From CAZAYY01 sp964489525 (GTDB lineage Bacteria; Chloroflexota; Anaerolineae; Anaerolineales; JABWBV01), in contig CAZAYY010000006.1 in the NCBI GenBank assembly GCA_964489525.1, positions 62,001 through 126,000 on the forward strand: a stretch of DNA of 64,000 nt, in the 5' to 3' direction. A program made the translations under genes and the position numbers. Below, piece by piece: positions 19,572-28,126 of the stretch. The notes beneath the pieces are model-generated. The model worked only from the letters and a program-made list of their open reading frames with translations. It was not told the origin of the DNA and did no database searches. The first letter of the stretch is position 1. Every line of letters starts with the position of its first letter.

Positions 19572-19790
19572 AAATTTATTGTAGCATGGGAACGGTTCAG
19601 TCCCACACCGGGCCCCGCCGCAGGAGCACGCAATTGTTGTTATTGAATCCATCCCCCTGTCCTCGCCGGGAAGGGGGAATTCTTAGGGATTGGAAAGTGA
19701 GAACCGCAAATTCTAAGAACCTTTGCGCGCACCTCCCGCTGCAGGCTTGTCTAAGCCGGTGGTGTGAGTTACACCGGAGGTTTTCAAATA

Positions 19791-19823
19791 AACCCTACAG
19801 GTTTTAAACACCTGTAGGGTTTT
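19791..19823 (+). terminator. Intrinsic terminator-like hairpin upstream of ftsY
   Basis: AACCCTACAGGT (19791-19802) pairs perfectly with 19810-19821 around a 7-base loop and runs into TTTT. No plus-strand gene precedes it; the DUF58/TgpA genes run the other way. It may end an unrecognised small RNA from 19580-19790, or protect the ftsY promoter. The same gap also has TTCTTAG/CTAAGAA and CCGGTG/CACCGG inverted repeats and no supported coding frame. Confidence 0.6.
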
Positions 19824-19902
19824 CCCCACTACCCCAAGAAATCCTCCTTATTTCCCCCTGGGCTGGGGTAAAATGAATACAATATCTTTTTGAGGTTAAC
19901 CC

Positions 19903-20814
19903 ATGCCAAATCTTTTTGAAAAATGGCGCGAGGGGCTGGCACGAACCAGTAAGCGCACTTTTGGGCAGATTGCCACCATCCTCGGCGCAAGCGAAATTAC
20001 CGAAGAAACCTGGGACGACCTGGAGGCTTTGCTCATCCAGGCCGACCTGGGAATGGAAACCACGGATGCCGTGTTGGATGCCCTGGAAAAACGTGTAGAC
20101 CAGGAAGGCCTGACCCGGGCGAGTGAACTGCGCCAGGGATTGCGCGAAGAACTGCGCAAGCTGCTGGTCTCCCCACCCAATATTACGTTTCAACCTGGCT
20201 TGAATGTGGTTCTTCTGGTTGGCGTCAACGGTTCCGGAAAAACGACCAGTGCGGCCAAGTTGGGCTGGCGGTTTAAGCAGCAAGGCAAAAATGTGCTGCT
20301 GGCCGCAGCAGACACCTTTCGCGCTGCGGCAATTGACCAGCTCGAAGTCTGGGCCAGCCGGCTGGATATCCCGGTGATTGCCGGGCAGGCGGGTGGTGAC
20401 CCCGGCGCGGTGACGTTTGATGCCATCAAAGCAGCTGAAGCCCGTAATGTAGATTTGCTCCTGGTGGATACGGCTGGCCGCCTGCACACGCGCTTCAACC
20501 TGATGGAAGAATTAAAGAAAGTGTATCGAGTTGCGGGTAAAGCCAGGGAAGGCGCTCCGCACGCCGTCTGGCTCGTAATGGATGCCACCAACGGACAAAA
20601 CGCAATGCAGCAGGCCAAAGCCTTCAGCCAGGCAGTCAAGGTCAATGGGGTCATCCTTGCCAAGCTGGACTCTTCCGCCCGGGGCGGCATGGCTTTTGCC
20701 ATCCAAAAAGAACTCGGCCTGCCCATTTTATTTGCGGGTTTGGGTGAAAAACCAGGCGACCTGGAAGTGTTCAATCCAGACGGCTTTATTGATGGTGTGC
20801 TGGCAGATTTCTAA
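19903..20814 (+). CDS. ftsY: Signal recognition particle receptor FtsY
   Basis: SRP-family GTPase that docks ribosome-nascent-chain-SRP complexes at the membrane and hands them to SecYEG. The 303 residues comprise the helical N domain (about 1-95) and the G domain, with P-loop GVNGSGKTTSAAKLG (about 107-121), the insertion-box motif DTFRAAAIDQLEVW, DTAGRLHT (G3) and AKLD (G4). The acidic A domain of E. coli FtsY is missing, as in many compact FtsY proteins. It is the first gene of a close-packed plus-strand run, with the next ATG three bases after its stop. Confidence 0.96.
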   Translation: MPNLFEKWREGLARTSKRTFGQIATILGASEITEETWDDLEALLIQADLGMETTDAVLDALEKRVDQEGLTRASELRQGLREELRKLLVSPPNITFQPGLNVVLLVGVNGSGKTTSAAKLGWRFKQQGKNVLLAAADTFRAAAIDQLEVWASRLDIPVIAGQAGGDPGAVTFDAIKAAEARNVDLLLVDTAGRLHTRFNLMEELKKVYRVAGKAREGAPHAVWLVMDATNGQNAMQQAKAFSQAVKVNGVILAKLDSSARGGMAFAIQKELGLPILFAGLGEKPGDLEVFNPDGFIDGVLADF

Positions 20815-20816
20815 CC

Positions 20817-21419
20817 ATGAACCTTCCCTCCCTCAAACCAGCCATCCTGGAAGGACCCAACCTGCGGTTGGAGCCATTTGAAGCCAGGCGTGCTCCAGAT
20901 CTGTTTGAGGCATCGCAATATCCAGAAATCTGGACGTACATGTCCTACGGCAAAATGCCCGACCTGGCCGAGTTTGACGAAATTCTGGCTGTTTCAGAAC
21001 AAAATCGGGCTGCTGGCCGCGAGGTTATGTTCACCATTATCCAAAAACCCAACGGGAAAATCATCGGCTCCAGCCGCATTTTTGAATATGCGCCCCAACA
21101 TCGTACTGCTGAAATTGGCTGGACCTGGATGCCCCCACACTACTGGCGCACCGGGGTAAATTCTGAAACCAAGTACCTGCTGCTGACCCACTGCTTTGAA
21201 ACCCTGGATTTGGTGCGGGTGCAGTTGAAGGCCGATGCCCGTAACATCCGTTCACAAGAAGCCATTTTACGGCTGGGGGCTGTGCGCGAGGGGCTGCTGC
21301 GCCGCCACATGATCCAGCGGCACACAGGGTTTATCCGCGATACGGTGATTTTTTCCATCACAGACCTCGATTGGCCGGATATTAAAAAACGGTTGGAAGA
21401 GCGCCTGAAACAGCCATGA
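20817..21419 (+). CDS. GNAT-family N-acetyltransferase (RimJ/RimL-like)
   Basis: A 200-residue acetyltransferase of the Acetyltransf_3 type. Motifs include EPFEARRAPDLFEASQ near the N-terminus, IGSSRIFEYAPQHRTAEIGW (strands 3-4) and the acetyl-CoA-binding region NIRSQEAILRLGAVREG near the C-terminus. Relatives acetylate the N-terminal alanine of ribosomal proteins or small molecules; the substrate here is unknown. It starts three bases after ftsY and its stop overlaps the next ATG (ATGA). Confidence 0.85.
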   Translation: MNLPSLKPAILEGPNLRLEPFEARRAPDLFEASQYPEIWTYMSYGKMPDLAEFDEILAVSEQNRAAGREVMFTIIQKPNGKIIGSSRIFEYAPQHRTAEIGWTWMPPHYWRTGVNSETKYLLLTHCFETLDLVRVQLKADARNIRSQEAILRLGAVREGLLRRHMIQRHTGFIRDTVIFSITDLDWPDIKKRLEERLKQP

Positions 21420-22084
21420 ACCCATCACCCGGAAAGCCGCTATCTCCTGTTCAAATCCTCGCTGCCACCAGCGGCATTTTCCACCCGCCCCTCGCTGCAG
21501 TCCATGAACTGCGAAAAATCCTACGATCCGCCCAATCTGAATTTTCTCCACATCCTTACCATGTCCGGTTTACCCACTTTGGGGCGCCTATGGAAGCCCT
21601 GGCCCGCCAGGATCTTTCCCGGGTGCAGGTGGTTGTACTCTACTTCCATCAAATGACCATCTCCCCAAAAGCTCTGGCGGTATTTGATCAGTATGTCGCC
21701 AGCGGCGGGGGTGTGTTGGCCATCCACAGTGTTACGGCATCGTTCAAGCAAACCCTGGATTTTTTAAATATCATCGGCGGGCGGTTCACCGGCCACGGAG
21801 AGGTAGAGGCTATTGAAATGCTCCCCATCCCAGGCAGCCCCATATTTGGGGACTTACCATCGTTCACGGTAACGGATGAGCTGTACCTGCACGAGCAGCA
21901 ACCAGGCATCGAACCCCATTTCACCGCTGCCCACCAGGGCCAGAGGGTTCCGCTAGTGTGGACCCATTGCTATGGACAGGGTCGGGTGTGCTACGCCTGC
22001 CCGGGGCATACCGCCAGCGCCCTGCGCCATCCGGTTTACCAGCAAATATTACGCAGAGGGCTGAAATGGGCAAGCGGCATTTAA
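21416..22084 (+). CDS. ThuA-like domain protein
   Basis: A 222-residue protein of the ThuA (class I glutamine-amidotransferase-like fold) group. Typical blocks are LDFLNIIGGRFTGHGEVEAI, TDELYLHEQQPG and the closing PLVWTHCYGQGRVCYACPGH. ThuA relatives are found with sugar-catabolic oxidoreductases, and the next gene is exactly such an enzyme. The ATG overlaps the preceding stop by four bases and the 3' end overlaps the next start by 19. The precise reaction is unknown; the family has been linked to keto-sugar metabolism. Confidence 0.82.
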   Translation: MNPSPGKPLSPVQILAATSGIFHPPLAAVHELRKILRSAQSEFSPHPYHVRFTHFGAPMEALARQDLSRVQVVVLYFHQMTISPKALAVFDQYVASGGGVLAIHSVTASFKQTLDFLNIIGGRFTGHGEVEAIEMLPIPGSPIFGDLPSFTVTDELYLHEQQPGIEPHFTAAHQGQRVPLVWTHCYGQGRVCYACPGHTASALRHPVYQQILRRGLKWASGI

Positions 22085-23169
22085 ACCTGGGGATTGTAGG
22101 CTGCGGCGACATCGCCGGATATACCGCCGCACTCAGCAGATTGGTAAGCCCGCTCCGGTTGGCAGCCTGCTGTGATATTCGCCTCGAACAGACCCAGGCC
22201 TTTGCCCGGCGGCACAACATTCCCCGGGCCTACCGTGATTTTGAGGAACTTCTCAGCCATCCAGGCCTGGATGCGGTGTACATTGCCACCCCCCATAACC
22301 TGCACGCAAGGATGATCGCAGCCGCCTGCGAGGTCGGAAAAGCCGTGTTGGTTGAGAAACCTCTCACCCGAACCCTGGCCGAAGCCCAGGCCCTGGCGCT
22401 GTTTTTACAAAACCACCCGAACAAAGTCGGGGTCAATTACCAGTACCGCTACGACAGCAGGTGTTACGCCCTGGCAAGAGCGGCTCAGGCAGGTGCACTG
22501 GGCAAAATCCACGCCATCCGGGTCAATGTCCCCTGGCGCAGAACCCAGGCTTATTTTGACCAGTCGCCCTGGCATAAAACCATCGCCCAGGCAGGTGGGG
22601 GAACCCTGATCACCCAGGGCAGCCATTTTCTGGATATCGCTCTTTGGGCAGCAGGCAGCCGGGTGGTTTCTGCTTCGGGAGTCATCAGCCAGCCCGGCGG
22701 ATTCGAAAATATTGAAGTAGAAACCCTGGCCCAGGGCATTGTCCGGCTGCAAAATGGCGCTGCCATCACCATCACCAGCAGCATGGCCAGCGCAAAAGAA
22801 CAGCCTGCCACGATTGAAGTATATGGAGAAAATGGCACAGGCATCTACCAGCAGCCCGGGTTGGTGGGTTTTACTGGCGGCGTCCGGTTCCATTTTGATT
22901 CACCAACCCATTCTGCCGGGTTTAAGCCGCAACGCCCGCCTACCTGGGGGGTTCATGCATTACATAGGAGCCTGGCTGCCTTTACCCAATGGGCTTTAGA
23001 GCCTGAAACCACCGGCCCAACCAGCTACCTGTCCCCAGCACTTTCAACCATCCCAGTGCTTGAGGTCGTAGACGCCATCTACCGTTCAGCGGCGAACGGA
23101 GGAACCCCGGTTGAAATCGCCGGAAGTCAACAAAGCAGCGCAGCAAACCAGCCAAACCAACCCCAATAA
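22066..23169 (+). CDS. Gfo/Idh/MocA-family oxidoreductase
   Basis: NAD(P)-dependent sugar or cyclitol dehydrogenase-like protein of 367 residues. The N-terminal Rossmann fold has GIVGCGDIAGYT (about 9-20), and the family signature VEKPLTRTLAEAQ lies at about residue 95 with the catalytic Lys-Pro pair. The C-terminal alpha/beta domain follows. An in-frame GTG at 21958 would bury the start deep in the ThuA gene; the ATG at 22066, with AGAGGG six bases upstream, is chosen. It is coupled to the ThuA gene and followed 24 bases later by a sugar symporter, suggesting uptake and oxidation of one carbohydrate. Confidence 0.88.
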   Translation: MGKRHLNLGIVGCGDIAGYTAALSRLVSPLRLAACCDIRLEQTQAFARRHNIPRAYRDFEELLSHPGLDAVYIATPHNLHARMIAAACEVGKAVLVEKPLTRTLAEAQALALFLQNHPNKVGVNYQYRYDSRCYALARAAQAGALGKIHAIRVNVPWRRTQAYFDQSPWHKTIAQAGGGTLITQGSHFLDIALWAAGSRVVSASGVISQPGGFENIEVETLAQGIVRLQNGAAITITSSMASAKEQPATIEVYGENGTGIYQQPGLVGFTGGVRFHFDSPTHSAGFKPQRPPTWGVHALHRSLAAFTQWALEPETTGPTSYLSPALSTIPVLEVVDAIYRSAANGGTPVEIAGSQQSSAANQPNQPQ

Positions 23170-23192
23170 CCACAGTTTACATAGGAGCGAGG

Positions 23193-24623
23193 ATGCAAAC
23201 CAACAACCAACCCCTTACCTTCTGGCAAAAAATAGGCTATGGCCTCGGCGATATTTACGGCGGCGGCTCTGGCACGGTTATCAGTTTCTTTTACTTAGTT
23301 TTTCTCACCGATGTGATTGGGCTTCAACCTGGCCTTGCCGGGACGGTCATCTTAATCAGCAAGGTCTACGACTCGATTACTGACCCGTTCGAAGGTGTAA
23401 TTTCCGACCGCACCCGCACCCGCCTGGGGCGGCGGCGGCCGTATTTGCTGGCGGGGGTATTCCTGGTGTTCCTGTCGTTTTTTGCCCTCTTCTACCCGGT
23501 GGCTTATGAAAGCGAAGCCGCACGTTTTGCGTATGTGATTTTTTCTTACCTCTTTTTCTCCACGGTTGTCAGCATCGTCATGCTGAACTACAACGCACTG
23601 CAAGCCGAGCTTTCGCTGGATTACAACGAACGCACCTCACTGACAACATTCCGGATTTTTTTCTCCACCGTGTCCTCGATCCTTTGCGCACTGCTGCCCC
23701 TGGAAATTGTTAAATTGTTCGATAACATCTACACAGGTTGGACGGTGATGGGCATTTCTTTTGGGATGCTCTTCGCCCTGCCTTTCATCTTCACCGTTGC
23801 CGTTACCCGGGAGCGTCCCGAGTTCCAACGGCCCAACAAGCCTTTCCATTGGAAAAGTGTTTTCGTCGAGCCGCTGCAAAACCGTACCTTTGTCTACGTG
23901 CTCATCATGTATGTCAGCGCTTTTGTGGCATTTGATGCAGTGTCCAGCATCGTGGTCTACTATGTGAAAAGCTACCTGGGGCGGGGTGACGAAGTCAGTT
24001 TTGTCTTGGGGGCACTGTTGATTGCCCAGGTGGTATCCCTGCCGTTTTACCAGTGGCTCAGCAAGAAAACCTCCAAACCCGCCGCCTATATTGTCGGAGC
24101 GGCTACTTTTGTGATCGTCATGCTGGCCAGCATTGCCATTGTTCCCGGGCTGCCTGCTGCTGCCCTGTACATTTTCGCCGTACTGGTCGGGCTGGGCTCT
24201 GGGGGTGTGGTGATGATGGTCTATGCGATCTTCCCTGATATCCCCGATACCGACGAGCTGAAAACCGGGGAACGCCGCGAGGGGGTTTACGCTGCAATCA
24301 CCACGTTCACCCGCAAAATATCCTCTGCGATTGCCGTCTTTATGGTCGCCCAGGTACTGCAGTTTGCCCGGTATATTCCCCCTGTTGAAGTGGCTGGAAA
24401 ACTGGTCGAACAGCCCCAATCAGATGCATTTATCCTGACCTTGCGCCTCGTGTTCATCTTGCTTCCCGTAGCCTTTATCGCTTTTGGCATCTACTTCGCC
24501 CGAAAATTCCCCCTGGATGTGGCCACCAACCAGCGCATGAGCGCCCTCCTGGCGGCATCTCGAGGGGGCCAGCCCGTAAACGAAGCGGAACGAGCGGAGT
24601 TGATTCGCAAATTAGTTGGTTGA
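23193..24623 (+). CDS. GPH-family sugar:cation symporter
   Basis: Twelve-helix major-facilitator transporter of 476 residues, of the glycoside-pentoside-hexuronide type (MelB, UidB, XynB relatives). The N-terminal signature YGLGDIYGGGSGTVISFF and the loop SKVYDSITDPFEGVISDR followed by RTRLGRRRPYL are diagnostic. AGGAGCGAGG lies just before the ATG. Relatives move mono-, di- or uronosides with H+ or Na+. The neighbouring oxidoreductase and putative carbohydrate-active protein imply an oligosaccharide or uronate substrate. Confidence 0.88.
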   Translation: MQTNNQPLTFWQKIGYGLGDIYGGGSGTVISFFYLVFLTDVIGLQPGLAGTVILISKVYDSITDPFEGVISDRTRTRLGRRRPYLLAGVFLVFLSFFALFYPVAYESEAARFAYVIFSYLFFSTVVSIVMLNYNALQAELSLDYNERTSLTTFRIFFSTVSSILCALLPLEIVKLFDNIYTGWTVMGISFGMLFALPFIFTVAVTRERPEFQRPNKPFHWKSVFVEPLQNRTFVYVLIMYVSAFVAFDAVSSIVVYYVKSYLGRGDEVSFVLGALLIAQVVSLPFYQWLSKKTSKPAAYIVGAATFVIVMLASIAIVPGLPAAALYIFAVLVGLGSGGVVMMVYAIFPDIPDTDELKTGERREGVYAAITTFTRKISSAIAVFMVAQVLQFARYIPPVEVAGKLVEQPQSDAFILTLRLVFILLPVAFIAFGIYFARKFPLDVATNQRMSALLAASRGGQPVNEAERAELIRKLVG

Positions 24624-24650
24624 ACCTGACAGCCAGGACCCGATACCCCT

Positions 24651-26717
24651 ATGACCGTGCATGCTTCCCCCGATTATGCGATTGATCCCGACAGGCAGTT
24701 CCCTGCCAGTGCGCTGGCGGGCTACCCCACGACGCACTCACCATCCACTTTCCAAACCCAACCCGGCCAGGAAAGCGCTGCAACGCGCCGGGCATCCTAC
24801 ATCCAACACTGCCTCGCCAACCCGGCACCGCGCAACACTAAGCCAATCTGGCACGAACTGGTGCGCATGGAAGGCGGCGCCCAACCGCACGAGGGCGTAA
24901 TCGAAAGTTCATTGGAATTCATCAACAACCGCAAAGACTGCTCCGACTTTGTGCTTCATGGGGTGCTCTGGCTGCTCTACCAAAAAGGCTACAAAATCTC
25001 CCCTGCGTTGGCAGAAAAAGCCCGGCAAACTGTGCTGAATTTTAAATATTTCCCCGATGAGCCCGGGATAGACTCACTCTGCACCTGGACCGAAAACCAC
25101 TACATCCTCTACACCTCCGCCGCCTACCTGGCCGGGCAGCTTTACCCAAATGAAGTCTTCGCCAATTCTGGTCACAGCGGGCAGCAAAAAATGGACTTGA
25201 ACCGCCCTCGCATCTTGCGCTGGCTCAAACTGCGCTTCCAAACCGGGTTTAGCGAATGGCTTTCGCATGTTTATTACGATGAAGACCTGGCCGCGCTGCT
25301 CTCCCTGCACACCTTCTGCCACGACCCCGAAATTACCCGCAAAGCCGAAATGGTGATTGACCTGCTTTTGCTGGATATTGCCCTGAACAGCTTCAAGGGG
25401 GTGTTCGGTTCCACCCACGGGCGCAGCTATGAAAACACCAAGAAAAGGGCCAGCAACGAAGGCACAACCGACACCACCCGGCTGCTCTTTGGCACAGGTG
25501 TTTACTCCGGATTCGACAACATGTCGGCTGCGGCCTTTGCGCTGGGCAGGTATCAAGTCCCCCCCGCGATCCTGGCAATTGCCCTGAACCCACCCACCAC
25601 CCTGGAAAATCGCCAGCGAATGGGCATTCGCCTGGACGAAATGGAAAAATGGGGAATCCAGCCCACCTCGTTTGAAGACGGCATGGTCTACCTCACCCTG
25701 GAAGCCTACATGCACCCACGCACCGCAGAAAACACCCTGGATATGTTCGACATCTGCAACTGGTGGGAAAATGATTTCCTCAATGCCTTCAAGCCATACC
25801 GGGGCCTTTTAAAGTTTCTGCGTAAAACTCGCATCTTGCGCCACTTTGTCCGCCCATTGGAGCGGGATGTTTGCCGGAACACCCGCGAAGAGGTTAACAT
25901 CTCCACCTACCGCACACCGGACTATATGCTCTCTACCGCACAGGATTACCGCAAAGGCTACGGCGGGGACCAACAGCACATCTGGCAGGCCACCCTCGCC
26001 CCAAATGCGGTGTGCTTCACCACCCACCCGGCAAAACTATCGGGTGCATCTCCAAACTACTGGAGCGGCTCAGGCCTGCTGCCGCGCGCTGCGCAGTATA
26101 AAAACCTGGCGATCATCCTGTATAAACTGGAAAAAATCCCAGCGCTGTATGTGCCCACCCGGCTTTTCTTCAGCCACGCCTGGCTTCACGTGGCCACCTT
26201 CGATGAGGTGCATGCCGTTAATGGCTGGGTGTTCGCCCGTTGGGGGGATGGTTATCTTGCCCTTTACGCCAGCCAACCTGGCTATTGGACCCATGACCAG
26301 CTCCCCAAACAGCTCGACCAACTTCCCCAAAAATTGGGTGAAATCCACGAACCGCCTCCCCCTACCGCCAACGAATGGGTATGCCCGGGTCAGCAAACCG
26401 CCTGGTTGTGCCAGCTGGGCCGCAAGGAAGAAGATGGATCGTTCCAAAACTTTATCCAGGCCATCACCCATGCACCCCTCTCCATCCACGGCCTGGAAGT
26501 GCGCTACCATGCCCCCGGCATCGGCCCGGTCAGCTTTGGCTGGGATGCCCCACTGGAAGTCAATGAGGTTCCTGTCCCGCTTTCCGGATACCCGCGCTAC
26601 GACAACGCCTTCGCCCAGGTGGGCTTCGGCGCACTGCATGCCCGGGTTGAGGCCAACGGACATTCTCTGGAATGGGATTTCGAGGAAGGCAGACGCCAGG
26701 AGTCAATTCTCGGATGA
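24651..26717 (+). CDS. Large protein of unknown family, possible alpha-toroid carbohydrate enzyme
   Basis: A 688-residue cytoplasmic-looking protein with no signal peptide or membrane segment. I do not recognise the family. The N-terminal 400 residues look all-helical, with aromatic-rich motifs (WTENHYILYTSAAYLAGQLY; GSTHGRSYENTKKR; WENDFLNAFKPYRG). The C-terminal 270 look like beta-sandwich (GGDQQHIWQATLAP.AVCFTTHP). Helical toroid plus beta-sandwich is the layout of heparinase/alginate-lyase-type polysaccharide lyases and of some glycoside hydrolases, and the paired His, Tyr, Arg and Asn residues in GSTHGRSYEN would suit a lyase. That assignment is inference. It is the last gene of the ThuA-oxidoreductase-symporter run. 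Confidence 0.6.
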   Translation: MTVHASPDYAIDPDRQFPASALAGYPTTHSPSTFQTQPGQESAATRRASYIQHCLANPAPRNTKPIWHELVRMEGGAQPHEGVIESSLEFINNRKDCSDFVLHGVLWLLYQKGYKISPALAEKARQTVLNFKYFPDEPGIDSLCTWTENHYILYTSAAYLAGQLYPNEVFANSGHSGQQKMDLNRPRILRWLKLRFQTGFSEWLSHVYYDEDLAALLSLHTFCHDPEITRKAEMVIDLLLLDIALNSFKGVFGSTHGRSYENTKKRASNEGTTDTTRLLFGTGVYSGFDNMSAAAFALGRYQVPPAILAIALNPPTTLENRQRMGIRLDEMEKWGIQPTSFEDGMVYLTLEAYMHPRTAENTLDMFDICNWWENDFLNAFKPYRGLLKFLRKTRILRHFVRPLERDVCRNTREEVNISTYRTPDYMLSTAQDYRKGYGGDQQHIWQATLAPNAVCFTTHPAKLSGASPNYWSGSGLLPRAAQYKNLAIILYKLEKIPALYVPTRLFFSHAWLHVATFDEVHAVNGWVFARWGDGYLALYASQPGYWTHDQLPKQLDQLPQKLGEIHEPPPPTANEWVCPGQQTAWLCQLGRKEEDGSFQNFIQAITHAPLSIHGLEVRYHAPGIGPVSFGWDAPLEVNEVPVPLSGYPRYDNAFAQVGFGALHARVEANGHSLEWDFEEGRRQESILG

Positions 26718-26761
26718 AATCCGGGTGTTGACCACAGCCGAGAACATTGGTTCAGGGATGT

Positions 26762-27706
26762 CTACTCCAGGGCGTCAAAATCGGACGGGGTGCCGAGGTT
26801 GATGCGGCGGCTGTCGCGCAAAATTCGCTTAACCAACCCGGTAAGCACATTTCCGCTGCCAAATTCAATGAAAGTGTCCACACCCATATCGGCCAGCATC
26901 TCAATGCTTTCGGTCCAACGCACGGGGGAGGTAAGTTGGGCTTTCAGGTCGTCTTCAATATCGCGCACCCGGCGCAAGGGCAGGGCAGAAACGTTTCCCA
27001 CCAGGGGAATCTTCGGGTCGGCTTTGGGCATTTCATCCACCGCCTGGTTGAAGGCGGCCTGTGCAGATGCCATAAGCGGCGAGTGTGCAGCAATGCTCAC
27101 AGCCAGGGGAATTACCTTACGGGCTTTGGCGGCCTCAGCCAGAGGAATAAAGCGGCGCAAGGCTGCCCCATGACCGGAAACCACAACCTGCCCAGGGCAG
27201 TTGTCGTTTGCTACCTGCATCACTTCACCGGGCGCACTGGCCTGAGCGCAAATTTCGGCTAAAATGGGCGCGTCCAATCCCAGGACAGCAATCATGCCGC
27301 CGGGGTTGGTTTGCCCGGCCTGTTTCATCAACTCACCGCGCCGGCGGGCTAACCGCAAGCCAGAGGGGAAATCCGTTACTCCAGAAGCCACCAATGCACT
27401 CAATTCGCCCATGGAATGCCCGGCAGTATAAGCAGGTTGAAAATTTGGAAATTTTTCCTGGAATACCCGCAGCGCAGCCACAGCGTGGACCAGCAAAGCG
27501 GGTTGGGTGTTGATGGTGTCGTTAAGTTCGCTTTCTGGCCCATCAAAGGCAAGGTCGGAAATTGAAAACCCAAGCAGTGTATCGGCAAGCGCAAAGGTTG
27601 CACGAGCCACGGGGTAGGCAAGTGACAGGTCAGCGCCCATTCCAACAGCCTGGGAACCCTGGCCAGGAAAAAGGAAGGCGGTCTTTTCAGGGTTGAGTTC
27701 AATCAT
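26762..27706 (-). CDS. fabD: Malonyl-CoA:ACP transacylase
   Basis: Transfers malonyl from CoA to acyl carrier protein to supply fatty acid elongation. The 314 residues have the hallmark FPGQGSQ (about 13-19), nucleophile elbow GHSMGE (Ser about 98) and the catalytic His in VSIAAHSPLM (about 203). GGAGATCCCC lies just before the ATG at 27706. It lies downstream of rpmF on the same strand, separated by an intrinsic terminator. rpmF-fabD proximity is common, but plsX and fabF are some 30 kb away here. Confidence 0.95.
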   Translation of the reverse strand: MIELNPEKTAFLFPGQGSQAVGMGADLSLAYPVARATFALADTLLGFSISDLAFDGPESELNDTINTQPALLVHAVAALRVFQEKFPNFQPAYTAGHSMGELSALVASGVTDFPSGLRLARRRGELMKQAGQTNPGGMIAVLGLDAPILAEICAQASAPGEVMQVANDNCPGQVVVSGHGAALRRFIPLAEAAKARKVIPLAVSIAAHSPLMASAQAAFNQAVDEMPKADPKIPLVGNVSALPLRRVRDIEDDLKAQLTSPVRWTESIEMLADMGVDTFIEFGSGNVLTGLVKRILRDSRRINLGTPSDFDALE

Positions 27707-27737
27707 GGGGATCTCCTTGGTTGGTCTGGGCTCTATT

Positions 27738-27767
27738 ATAAAACAAAGCCCCCGCTTTTGGCGGGGG
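27738..27767 (-). terminator. Intrinsic terminator after rpmF
   Basis: Read on the minus strand, CCCCCGC (27767-27761) pairs with GCGGGGG (27755-27749) around a five-base loop, followed by CTTTGTTTT. It separates rpmF from fabD, so fabD is expressed by read-through or from its own promoter; a TATAAT (27737-27732) sits just beyond the T-run. Confidence 0.75.
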
Positions 27768-27818
27768 AGCTTATGTCGAGAGAATCATATTGGCAGCAGC
27801 CAATATTTTGGGTCGGGC

Positions 27819-28007
27819 TTATTCGCGTTCTTTAACTTCGATAATTTCGCGGCCCTGGTAGTGCCCACAATTGGGGCAAACCCGGTGGGGCAAGCGCATC
27901 TGGCTGCAGTTGGAACAAACAACCAGGTTGCGAGCCTTCAGCGCATCATGAGCGCGGCGGCGATCGCGGCGGCCTTTAGCGGCTTTTTTCTTTGGAAGCG
28001 GGGTCAT
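27819..28007 (-). CDS. rpmF: 50S ribosomal protein L32
   Basis: A 62-residue basic ribosomal protein. The N-terminus PLPKKKAAKGRRDRRRAHDA matches the L32 family and a zinc ribbon is intact: CSNCSQ and CPNCGHY, two CxxC pairs. It has its own near-perfect sigma70 promoter 77 bases upstream and a terminator downstream. The zinc-binding form suggests no zinc-independent paralog is required here; this cannot be tested in the window. Confidence 0.96.
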   Translation of the reverse strand: MTPLPKKKAAKGRRDRRRAHDALKARNLVVCSNCSQMRLPHRVCPNCGHYQGREIIEVKERE

Positions 28008-28083
28008 AACTCACTCCTGTACTCAATCATTCCGAAAAATCCAATTAATTGCCGCCATCCTTCCCAGGTGACAGCGAAGATAG

Positions 28084-28112
28084 ATTATACGAGGCTGGGG
28101 CGCGAATGTCAA
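28084..28112 (-). promoter_or_regulatory. Consensus sigma70 promoter for rpmF
   Basis: On the minus strand TTGACA (28112-28107), a 17-base spacer and TATAAT (28089-28084) give a perfect consensus promoter. It sits between the prfB stop (28127) and rpmF, with transcription expected to start near 28077. Confidence 0.85.
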
Positions 28113-28126
28113 GCAAAAATGAAAAC

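Noticed and set aside
28084..28112. Promoter belonging to prfB
   Set aside because: It lies downstream of prfB on the minus strand and points towards rpmF.
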